Shown here: piece by piece, positions 42,030 through 51,300 of the stretch
Numbering within the stretch: the stretch's first letter is position 1
Layout: each line of letters begins with the position of its first letter
DNA from: Crocinitomicaceae bacterium
GTDB taxonomy: Bacteria > Bacteroidota > Bacteroidia > Flavobacteriales_D > Crocinitomicaceae
DNA: 64,000 nt
Assembly: GCA_024643365.1 (NCBI GenBank)
Contig: JAHENC010000018.1
Location: forward strand, 62,001-126,000
Reading direction: 5' to 3'
The notes under the pieces: generated by a model
Database searches by the model: none
Told to the model about the DNA's origin: nothing
What the model saw: the letters and a program-made list of their open reading frames with translations, nothing else
Position numbers and translations under genes: made by a program

Positions 42030-43259
42030 CTATTCTTGTCCGAAAACAACCATTGTTTTGAGTAATTCGTGAAGAACGTTTTTTTCTGGTTTAAAAGTGA
42101 TCTCCATGCCATAGTTGGAGCTTCTAACTTCTTTTGTGCCGTCGAATAATTCCTTACTTGCGCGAAACGCCGGAATCATGTCTAAAACAAGTCCCGCCCA
42201 ACCAATATTTTTTATACTCGTTAATCGACCCAAATCTCCTTTGCACAGGAATCCTGTTTGACAACGAGTGATATTTGGTGTCCCAGTAGGACAAAATACC
42301 TGCTTGTCTGAACAAATGTAAAGCGTTTTGGGACTTGTTCGTTTAAAGAAAATTTCTTGACTTCCCATTCTAACCCCTTCTTCTTTCCATTCCAAGGTGT
42401 CAAAGATGGATTGAGCTGTTTTCAACGCACTTTCCATCGAACCGGGATTTTTGTATTCCAATAATACTTCAAAGGAAGGTGCAAAAGGAAATTGTTCGTC
42501 CTCCGTTAATTTTCCTCCATCGTAATTTAAGGAAATACGATCCAATGAATTCAGCAAGCATCGCAGCGAGAATTGTTTGGGAATTGAAGAAAGTACTTTG
42601 TTCGGGAATTGATTGCTGTAATGAAAGGAACGAGGACTTAAAATCAGTGTTTGGTTGGTTTTTTGCCCCTGTGTAACATATTGAAGTTCGTGCTGGGTCC
42701 ATTGGAGTGATCCTTCTATCAATTGTCCATTAAGTTTCTGGTGAACAATTAATTGTCTTGGAAGTACACTTCTTTTCTTCCATTTAACATTATTCAATAT
42801 CCATTTGGACTGTTTTCGAGTTAATGGAGTTAATGGAGAATAAAAAACATCTTTTTCTCGTTGTACATAGTGTGCTCCTATGACTTTCTTAGAACTTTCT
42901 TGAGTCGATTGGAAGTGAATGAGCAAGCCTTTAAAAAATGTTGATTGTATATAGAATACGCTCATGGCTTGTTGAAGATCCATATGTACTCCGTCTAATT
43001 TATTCTTTTTTGCTTTCGATGAGGTGAGTTGATGAAGTTCATTTAAAAACAGTTGATTTTTTACTTCAAACAATTCCGTGGAAATCAGCTCCTTGATTAA
43101 ACTTAATGGATGTGCAGTTAGCTCGAAACTAGCCTCATGAATAATTGGAATTCGCTGTTGCATACTCGGTTTTTTCGAGATGTAAAAGGAAATTTGTACT
43201 GTTACAATGAACAGAAATCCTAAAGTAAGGACAAACACTATTTCTTTGAAGCGATTCAT
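42030..43259 (-). CDS. Membrane-anchored protein of unknown function, 409 aa
   Basis: One N-terminal transmembrane helix (residues ~7-27, FVLTLGFLFIVTVQISFYI) followed by a ~380-residue extracytoplasmic domain. The sequence is rich in Lys, Ser and Leu and has Cys residues clustered late (YICSDKQVFCPTG, TRCQTGFLCKGDLG), which could form disulfides. I do not recognise a family. The AT-rich ~100 bp upstream of 41929 and the 37 bp to the next gene hold no clear feature. It is divergent from the acyltransferase gene; start at the first ATG. Confidence 0.7.
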   Translation of the reverse strand: MNRFKEIVFVLTLGFLFIVTVQISFYISKKPSMQQRIPIIHEASFELTAHPLSLIKELISTELFEVKNQLFLNELHQLTSSKAKKNKLDGVHMDLQQAMSVFYIQSTFFKGLLIHFQSTQESSKKVIGAHYVQREKDVFYSPLTPLTRKQSKWILNNVKWKKRSVLPRQLIVHQKLNGQLIEGSLQWTQHELQYVTQGQKTNQTLILSPRSFHYSNQFPNKVLSSIPKQFSLRCLLNSLDRISLNYDGGKLTEDEQFPFAPSFEVLLEYKNPGSMESALKTAQSIFDTLEWKEEGVRMGSQEIFFKRTSPKTLYICSDKQVFCPTGTPNITRCQTGFLCKGDLGRLTSIKNIGWAGLVLDMIPAFRASKELFDGTKEVRSSNYGMEITFKPEKNVLHELLKTMVVFGQE

Positions 43260-43293
43260 TTCTGCTGTAAAGATAAATGAAAGATGAATTGAT

Positions 43294-43301
43294 TACCTTT
43301 G
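43294..43301 (+). promoter_or_regulatory. Candidate -7 element for the PlsC-like gene
   Basis: TACCTTTG, 3 nt before the ATG at 43305. Confidence 0.3.
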
Positions 43302-43304
43302 AAC

Positions 43305-43856
43305 ATGAAGATTATCGTACGATTTATTTTTTGGTTGACCGGATGGAAGATTGACCAAAACGTCCCAAGCGACATCAAGAAGTGTGTCATAGCAGTAGGT
43401 CCACATACTTCCAATTGGGATTTTGTCCTTGGAAGAATGGCTTTTATACTCTACGGAGTTCAGGGACGTTATCTTGTTAAAAAAGAATTATTTTTCTTTC
43501 CTCTGGGTTGGTTTCTGAAATCGATTGGATGTATACCCGTTGATCGAAAAAAGAAAAACAACTTAACGGACACAGCTTTGAAGTACTTTGAAGAAAATGA
43601 GTCCATGTTTATCGTATTTTCACCCGAAGGGACTAGAAGTTACAATCCAAATTGGAAAAAAGGATTTTACCATGTCGCACAAAAAGCAGGAGTCCCCATT
43701 TACATTTGTTACATCGATTTTAAAACAAAAACAGGTGGATTCGACAGTTTGTTTTATCCAACAGGAGATGTGGAAAATGATATTAAGTATATAAAAACTG
43801 TTTTGAGTAAGTATGAAGGACGTTTCCCCGAGAAAGGGATTCGAAAACCGGATTAA
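43305..43856 (+). CDS. 1-acyl-glycerol-3-phosphate acyltransferase (PlsC-like)
   Basis: A 183-aa lysophospholipid acyltransferase-superfamily protein. The HX4D site is in GPHTSNWDFVLGR, the acceptor motif is FSPEGTRS, and SIGCIPVDR lies between them. Shorter than E. coli PlsC (245 aa); the N-terminal hydrophobic segment IIVRFIFWLTGWKI could anchor it. Acceptor unknown: phospholipid or ornithine lipid synthesis are both possible. ATG at 43305 is chosen over the TTG at 43299. Confidence 0.88.
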   Translation: MKIIVRFIFWLTGWKIDQNVPSDIKKCVIAVGPHTSNWDFVLGRMAFILYGVQGRYLVKKELFFFPLGWFLKSIGCIPVDRKKKNNLTDTALKYFEENESMFIVFSPEGTRSYNPNWKKGFYHVAQKAGVPIYICYIDFKTKTGGFDSLFYPTGDVENDIKYIKTVLSKYEGRFPEKGIRKPD

Positions 43857-44016
43857 TGATATGGTGTGTTAATTTGCTAATTGATTAGTATGCAAGTATG
43901 CCAATGTTTTGTGCGATGCTCGAAAGGTTTGTCGTAGGATGAATAGAAAAGAAAAAATTTTCACATCGAATTAAAAAGAATATAGGTGATTCATTAAACC
44001 ATGATTTCTTTGAACA
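43857..44016. other. Non-coding stretch before the octamer array
   Basis: About 160 bp, AT-rich, with no ORF, hairpin or promoter I can support. The first part contains scraps such as GCTAATTGATTAG that look like decayed copies of the array units that follow. Confidence 0.5.
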
Positions 44017-44160
44017 ACTAGCATAATGAACCATTAGCAAACTAGCACATTCAACAACTAGCACATTAGCACATTAGAAAACTAGCACATTAGCACATTG
44101 AATAACTAGCACATTGAATAACTAGCACATTAGAAAACTAGCACATTAGCACATTAGAAA
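44017..44160. repeat. Array of 18 octamers (8-bp period)
   Basis: The stretch divides exactly into 18 eight-base units: ACTAGCAC (6 times, plus one ACTAGCAT), ATTAGCAC (3), ATTAGAAA (3), ATTGAATA (2), and three variants. The unit size is not a multiple of three and there is no ORF. The last unit meets the stop codon of the DUF5522 gene, where the sequence continues as ACTAACCC. A tandem, partly shuffled repeat; origin by slippage is the simplest explanation. Confidence 0.85.
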
Positions 44161-44161
44161 A

Positions 44162-45276
<1,115 letters not shown>

Positions 45277-45315
45277 TTTCTTTTACAGATATTGAATATA
45301 TTAGCACAATTAACA

Positions 45316-45783
45316 ATGTTGATTTTGGAAAAGGACGAGTTTTGGTTGTCATGGTGCAGGGAGGAATTAACCCTTGGTAGAACTGTTCGCATTGTTGCGT
45401 CAGGTTACAGCATGATTCCAAGCGTTTGGCCAGGTGAATCAATTGAAATTGAACCTGTGGTCATTGAAAATGTTAAAATTGGAGATATTATTGCATTTCA
45501 ACGAATTCAACATATGGTGGTACATCGAGTTGTTATGATTCAGAACCTCAATGACGAATCATACATTACCACTATGGGAGATTCCAATTTAAGGGTGGAT
45601 GAAGTCATTAACAACGCAAACTATATCGGAAAGGTTCAGGTAAAAAACAATACCCCAGTTCAAAGCGGTCAACCTTTGTTAATCAAGAGAAGTTTTTATT
45701 CTGTAGTCGCATTCTTTTTCACCTATTCTAATGCTTTGAAAAAAAGAGTGTTGCACTTGTTTTTCGGCGAAAAGCGTCATTGA
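45316..45783 (+). CDS. SipW-like S26 (signal peptidase I / S24-S26) protein
   Basis: A 155-aa serine peptidase-like protein with the Ser32 box ASGYSMIPSVWPGESIEI, HMVVHRVV (His71, the SipW/ER-type replacement of Lys) and TMGDSN (Asp90). Unlike true signal peptidases it has no N-terminal membrane helix; only a mildly hydrophobic C-terminal stretch. I start at the ATG at 45316 rather than the TTG at 45292. It is tail-to-tail with the NTP_transf_5 gene. Related small S24/S26 proteins often sit beside PqqD/HPr-kinase-like sets, where they may trim a leader peptide (inference). Confidence 0.78.
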   Translation: MLILEKDEFWLSWCREELTLGRTVRIVASGYSMIPSVWPGESIEIEPVVIENVKIGDIIAFQRIQHMVVHRVVMIQNLNDESYITTMGDSNLRVDEVINNANYIGKVQVKNNTPVQSGQPLLIKRSFYSVVAFFFTYSNALKKRVLHLFFGEKRH

Positions 45784-45844
45784 ATGTCATTTTAACAAAG
45801 ACATTACAACACCTTTGAATGAGTTCATTCCGCACAATCAACAC

Positions 45845-46987
45845 TCAATCGTTGGATCTTGCGAAATATTTAAGTCTTTTCATCCATGCCATCGCATAAT
45901 GACTGTTTGGATTGCTTTTGTTGAGGTATTTTTTTGATGGGAATACTTCAAAAAATATCAGAGGCACTATTTTCCACGAAAATGAATATGGAACTAATCT
46001 GGGGAAAAATTTGAAACGGATGAGTTGAGTCACCGTTGGTTTTTGTTCCTTTAAAAAGAACTGAATATAGAAATAATACCTTTTCGGTGCTTTTTTTCTA
46101 CTAGGCAAATAATCCTCATTCAATAATCCCATCCATATCATACAATCGATTACTTGCTCGATTTTTGTCTGAACAATTTTGTCAAAATTATTTTTGTTTT
46201 TCGGATAATCCAATGCAGGCAAGGTAAAGAATACATCTAAAAATGAACTCATTTTAAAGTGATTACCCTTATCCAAATGCACATATAAATGTAAGATGTT
46301 GAAAAGAGCTGAATCAGATTTTTGAAGAACCCACGTTTCTTGTTCTTGACAACTTATTTTTTCTCGTCGGGAAATCAGTTGTTCAGTAGGAAAATGGAAT
46401 CCCAACAAGGTATCATAAAGCATGATGTGGACATCGATATTCATTCCATTTTTACTTGCTTGTAAAGGCGCATGTAATTGAAAATGTTTTTCGTGGAAGT
46501 TAGACTTGTCGACGCTTTGCGAACATAAAAAGCCCATTTCTTCAAAAAGTAATTTAACCTTATCTAAGTGTTCTGGAAGGATCAAGATGTCGATATCCGA
46601 AATGTGTCGAACTCCAAGTTCTCTATACGTTCGAAAAATGAGATCCATGCCCTTTAATACACTGAATGGAATCTGATGATCATCCAACATCTTACTCATT
46701 TGTTGATGTAAAGTCAAAAAATGGGTGTTGCTTTGGAGGATTTGAACATACTTGATTTGGAGAGATTTCCAAAGATTTACATCAAATCCACTGAGTTTAT
46801 TATTTAAAAAAAACCAGTAGGCAAAACCTGAGAGATGACTTAACTGTGCTTTTTCGGTGAATGTATCCCAGTCAATTTTGTCTTTGTGTTCAAGAAACTC
46901 CGGATAATGAAGCGTTGGATTAAAATAGGAAGAACTCCATTTTATTAGAAATCTATCCGTTTGCGAAAGATAGTTATTGAATTTCAT
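45845..46987 (-). CDS. Nucleotidyltransferase family protein (NTP_transf_5)
   Basis: A 380-aa protein with the PF14907-type core: SVLKGMDLIFRTYRELGVRHISDIDILILPEHL, where Lys112-Gly and Asp131-x-Asp133 form the Pol-beta-like nucleotidyltransferase site, plus a later DVHIMLYDTLLG (third acidic residue) and helical C-terminus. It is expected to transfer a nucleotide to, or act with, a peptide or metabolite in RiPP-like loci. The start is the ATG at 46987 (MKFNNYLSQTDRF), overlapping the HPr-kinase-like gene by 14 nt; the ORF extension to 47041 is rejected. Confidence 0.85.
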   Translation of the reverse strand: MKFNNYLSQTDRFLIKWSSSYFNPTLHYPEFLEHKDKIDWDTFTEKAQLSHLSGFAYWFFLNNKLSGFDVNLWKSLQIKYVQILQSNTHFLTLHQQMSKMLDDHQIPFSVLKGMDLIFRTYRELGVRHISDIDILILPEHLDKVKLLFEEMGFLCSQSVDKSNFHEKHFQLHAPLQASKNGMNIDVHIMLYDTLLGFHFPTEQLISRREKISCQEQETWVLQKSDSALFNILHLYVHLDKGNHFKMSSFLDVFFTLPALDYPKNKNNFDKIVQTKIEQVIDCMIWMGLLNEDYLPSRKKAPKRYYFYIQFFLKEQKPTVTQLIRFKFFPRLVPYSFSWKIVPLIFFEVFPSKKYLNKSNPNSHYAMAWMKRLKYFARSND

Positions 46988-47855
46988 GACCTCTGATAAA
47001 TCCACAAATTTCAGCGTCTGGATAAACACCCAAAGAAGCAACAGGACATTTTTTTATAATTCTTTCCATCACGTTAATGTGGTGTAAAATTGCATTTTTA
47101 TCATATCCGTGTTGTATACAGAAAGCAAGTGTCTTGGCTAGTCGTTGTGCACCGGAAAGAGCTTTAAAGGAATTTTCCTTTGAGTGAAATGGTAAGTAAA
47201 TATAGTTTAATGAAGTTGCTTTAGAACTATCCGAATAAGGCATTGGTGTATTATACATCATGACATCACCATTTTTCATCACCCTCAAAATAAGTCGGTC
47301 GTCATTTATGATTTGAGATCCTTGCTTGTTCCAAATGCTAGCCAAGGTACTTTTTCCAACACCACTGAATCCAGAGAAAATACGACCGATTCCTTGGTCA
47401 GTAATACCGGAGGCATGAATCATGATGATGTCTTCCTCGGTACTTAAATAATACCAAACAAGTGGTGCCATCGGATAAGCTAATGGGTTTATTACAGTTT
47501 CGTTTTTACCTGTAATAATTGGCAAACAATAAATATCCCAGGTTTTTTTCTTTGAAGAATATGTGGCCCTTTGTTGTATTTCAAATGTTATGGGATTAAA
47601 AACCTCCACAATAATAGCACTGTCTACTTCATAAACCTTCCATAATACATTGTTTTCCTGCTTTGCTTCGTAGATTAACTTAGCAATACTTGGTAAATCA
47701 ATGAGGAAATCATGTATGTTTATGATTCGATCATTGTTAGTTTCATTTTCATGAAAGAAATCTTCGAAACCTTCTTCAAGTAAAATTGGCAATTCACTTT
47801 TTGAAAACAAACCAAAATTGAAGTCTGCAAGTTTTATTCGGCCAATAAAGTTCAT
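46974..47855 (-). CDS. HPr kinase-like protein
   Basis: A 293-aa P-loop protein. The C-terminal half resembles HPr kinase/phosphorylase: IIMIHASGI (His147), P-loop SGFSGVGKST (Lys168), and INDDRL (Asp185/Asp186) downstream. The N-terminal ~120 residues lack the HPrK substrate domain. Homologues in lasso-peptide clusters (such as the paeninodin kinase) phosphorylate the precursor Ser; here the target is unknown. Stop overlaps the NTP_transf_5 start and its start overlaps the PqqD stop by 4 nt. Confidence 0.85.
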   Translation of the reverse strand: MNFIGRIKLADFNFGLFSKSELPILLEEGFEDFFHENETNNDRIINIHDFLIDLPSIAKLIYEAKQENNVLWKVYEVDSAIIVEVFNPITFEIQQRATYSSKKKTWDIYCLPIITGKNETVINPLAYPMAPLVWYYLSTEEDIIMIHASGITDQGIGRIFSGFSGVGKSTLASIWNKQGSQIINDDRLILRVMKNGDVMMYNTPMPYSDSSKATSLNYIYLPFHSKENSFKALSGAQRLAKTLAFCIQHGYDKNAILHHINVMERIIKKCPVASLGVYPDAEICGFIRGHEIQ

Positions 47856-48139
47856 TTTATCAGCATAAAATGATGTAATTCATTTAGATAGGATTTGATA
47901 TCCTCCTGAATAGCATCCTCATTAGAGTCAAATTCCGTACAAACTTTCGAAGATAATGACTTCAAATCATCCGTTGAATCAAGATTTTCCCAAATGAATG
48001 CAGCAACATCGTTTAAGGTAAGGTATTGATTGAAATCAACTACGTTGTCCTTTAAGGGTATTAACAATAATTCATCTCCTGTATTTCTACTGATGAATTT
48101 ATTTTTATTCTGGAAAATATCTGAAATAATCTGATTCAT
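47852..48139 (-). CDS. PqqD family protein (RiPP recognition element)
   Basis: A 95-aa PqqD-type winged helix. KFISRNTGDELLLIPL is the beta-hairpin start and LNDVAAFIWENLDSTDDLKSL is the central helix pair typical of PqqD. PqqD folds bind leader peptides in RiPP biosynthesis. First gene of the PqqD / HPr-kinase-like / NTP_transf_5 operon. TAATTTTG (48151-48144) ends 4 nt before the ATG. The ~200 bp to the next gene hold no precursor larger than 16 codons on either strand. Confidence 0.87.
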   Translation of the reverse strand: MNQIISDIFQNKNKFISRNTGDELLLIPLKDNVVDFNQYLTLNDVAAFIWENLDSTDDLKSLSSKVCTEFDSNEDAIQEDIKSYLNELHHFMLIK

Positions 48140-48143
48140 GGTC

Positions 48144-48151
48144 CAAAATTA
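48144..48151 (-). promoter_or_regulatory. Candidate -7 element for the PqqD operon
   Basis: TAATTTTG on the minus strand, 4 nt before the ATG at 48139. Confidence 0.35.
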
Positions 48152-48302
48152 TCGTTTTTTATTGAATACTTCGTTTTAATTCGAAGAGTAATTTACTGAC
48201 TGAACTTTTCTAATTCAATATGGAAGCTCATTGATTTTTCCATTCTACTTTGAATAGATCGTGTAACAAAATGATGTAAATGTCTGATGTATGAATATAA
48301 GA

Positions 48303-48330
48303 TTGTTCGCTTCTAACCAGTGTAATTTTG
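48303..48330 (+). promoter_or_regulatory. Promoter of the T9SS type A cargo gene
   Basis: TTG (48303-48305), 17-nt spacer, TAATTTTG (48323-48330); leader of about 9-13 nt to the ATG at 48344. Confidence 0.5.
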
Positions 48331-48343
48331 ACAGAAAAAAACG

Positions 48344-51300
48344 ATGATGAAAACACAGTGCTACTTGAAGCCGACCCACTTTACTTTTATTAACAGGTTA
48401 AAATACATTCGATTTTGGAGTCTGTTCCTTTTGATTTTTCTTTTCGGTTCAACACAGGCTCAAACAACAATAGCTGAATGGAATTTTAGTTCAAGTAATA
48501 CCGTGCCAAGTATAGGTGCTGGTACAGCATCTGTTTATGGAAATCTAAGTCAATCTTTTCCAACATCATCTTATGGAAAGTGCTGGCAACTTAGTAATTT
48601 CCCCAATCAATCCTCTCAAAACGGAACGCGAGGAGTTGGCTTCAATGTCAGCACGGTTGGATATACGAATGTTCAAGTGAACTTCGAACAACGAGCGTCT
48701 GGATCAGCATCTAGATGGGCTCAGGTAGATTATTCAATTGATGGCGGATCCAATTGGATTTTGGCCTACTGGAATAACAATGGCGCAATCATACCAAAAG
48801 ATTCTTGGGTAGCTTTTTCAGTCGATTTCACAAATGTTACTGGTGTTGCGAATAATGCGAATTTCAAAGTGCGCATTGTTTCTGTATTTTGTCCATTGGC
48901 TTTCGATGAATCAACAAATGCCGTACCTTTCTCTGCAAATTCCGCCTATATGATCGCGGAATCTAGTGCGGTGTATTCACCAAGCACAAGCACAAATAAC
49001 AACAATTATTCATCAAACGGAACATGGCGCTTTGATAATATTTCTGTAAAAGGGGTTTCAATCCCTGTAATCAACGCAATAAACTTAAATAGTTCGATGA
49101 CCGCAGTGTACGGAAGTCCATCAAACGCAATTCCTATAACGCTTTCTGCATCGAATGTAATTGCAGGAATTTCCGCAACACCATCATCCGGATTTGAACT
49201 TTCGACTAGTTCTTCAAGTGGCTTTGCCTCAACACCTCTATTAAATTTAAGCAACGGTAGCATCATATACGTCCGGACAATCTTTAATAAATCAGTAGGG
49301 ACATTTAATGGGGTTCCGTGTGTGCTTTTACAAAGTAATGGGGCGGTAAATAAAAATGTCACCACTAAAAGTAACGGGAATCAAATAACCACGAAGTCCT
49401 TAAGTATTTCAGCGGATGATACATACAAGGAAATGGGACAAATTTTGGCTTCCGGAGCTGGTAATACTTCTTTTACATCGATTGGTTTAATTTCATGCGA
49501 CACGATTTCTTCAGTAAATGTTACTTATGGACTTGCTGGAGAGGGTACAGGGGTAGGTTCCATTGTTGGGGAATATCCAAATCAAGTAATCCCATCATTG
49601 CCAATTGGCACAACATTTAACAGTTCAAATTACATGATTTCATATGTCAATGGGACAATTTTCGTAACTGGATTTACACCTGGAAACATTATTGTTAATC
49701 GCATTGGTGATGGTTCTTCTGCCCTCGGGTCGGCCACCTATCCTTTGAACTTAATTGAGTTTATACCGACTGGATCAGCTTTTCAAACGATGAATCAACA
49801 GTTCTCAAACGCCAATTTATTAACTGAAACAGGGGAGCAAGTCGCTTCCAATGGACATTTAAACTCTTCAAACGGGTTTATAGGTATTCCAGGCTATAAT
49901 GCTGTTCCTGGCACACCAAATGTGGCTAGCGCTCAACCGAAAGCAACCAATATCTTAGGGCTAGGTGCTTCGGTTAACGGACGTGTCGTCTTTCCAATTA
50001 CTGGTACAGGGATTCCATTTGTGGAAGGTTTCCTCACAAGTTTACTGCCACTTAATGCTACTACTTTTTACGTCGCTGGAACTGGAATCAATAATTCTGG
50101 TGGAATTTGGTATTACAATGGCAGTAATTTCATTCAATTGAATGGTGAATTCAATGCCATTCGAACAATCGAGGAGTACAATGGAAATCTTTATTTCTCT
50201 TCGGATGCAAATCCTGCAGGAATTTATCAAATGGGAACAGGTTTACCCACGACTACCGGTCAATCTGCAACTTTGGTGATTTCAACCACTTCTCCAAAGG
50301 GATTCGCCATTAGTCCAGATGGAATTTTCGCTTACATAGCGGATGATAGTCCAATTAATGGAAATAATGGTGGGGGTATTCAAAAATGGATCAAACAAAA
50401 TGGTACATGGTCAAAACAGTACACACACGAATACCGCGTGAAAGGTTTGATAGTTGATTTTTCTGATTCAATTGCTCAAATATTTGGAACTACTTGTTTA
50501 AGTAGTCCAGGTTCGGATAATAATAAAATCATTAAAATTTCGGATGTGAGTTCTGTAGTTATTCCAATTGATTTAGCAATCGCCGGTACAAATTATATTT
50601 TCAAAGGATTAGATTTTGCACCAGCCTTACCGCCAAATGCTCCTCAAATTGTCCAAGTCGAACAACCAACATGCACACAGTCCACTGGAAAAATACATTT
50701 TACAGGATTGCCAGCTGGACAATGGCGCATAACGGGGAATCCAAGTGGAAGTAAAACGGGTACAGGAACAACAGCTTTTGTAGAGAATTTATCGCCTGGA
50801 CAGAGTTATACCTTTAAAGTAACGAGTTTCACAGGTCGTAATTCGATTTGGACGAGCGCAGAATCAATTGATGCTCAACCTGAAATCCCAACGATTCCAA
50901 CGGGTTCAGCTACGCAAAAAAGATGTCAGGGTTCAACAATAAGTGAATTGAATTTGAACCAAAGCAATTTACTTTGGTATGAAAGTGCCATTTCAACAAT
51001 TCCTCTGAATTCATGGAGTCCTTTAATTCATAACAATCATTATTATGCTGCTCAATCGAATGTCAATGGTTGTGAAAGTAATGATCGTTGCGATGTTGTC
51101 GCAAAATTGGTCAATAATGGGGAATGGAAAGGTGATGATAATGGTAGCTGGAAAAATCAAACAAATTGGTGTGGTGGTGTTCCACAGACAGGCGCGTCTG
51201 TCATTATACCTGAATTGACAATAATTCACTTGGATACACTTGCGGAATTAACTGGCTTGAATATACAAAATATGGGTGTTTTACATATTTCGGATGCTAA

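Noticed and set aside
43857-44161. CRISPR array
   Set aside because: The repeat is an 8-bp period without spacers of constant length and without cas genes.
45784-45844. Weak inverted repeat (AATGTC / GACATT) between the S26 and nucleotidyltransferase genes
   Set aside because: Six bp only and no T-tract, so not supported as a terminator.
48192-48241. 16-codon minus-strand frame (MEKSMSFHIELEKFSQ) upstream of PqqD, considered as a precursor peptide
   Set aside because: Too short for known lasso or RiPP precursors, no leader/core division, and not preceded by a promoter-like site.
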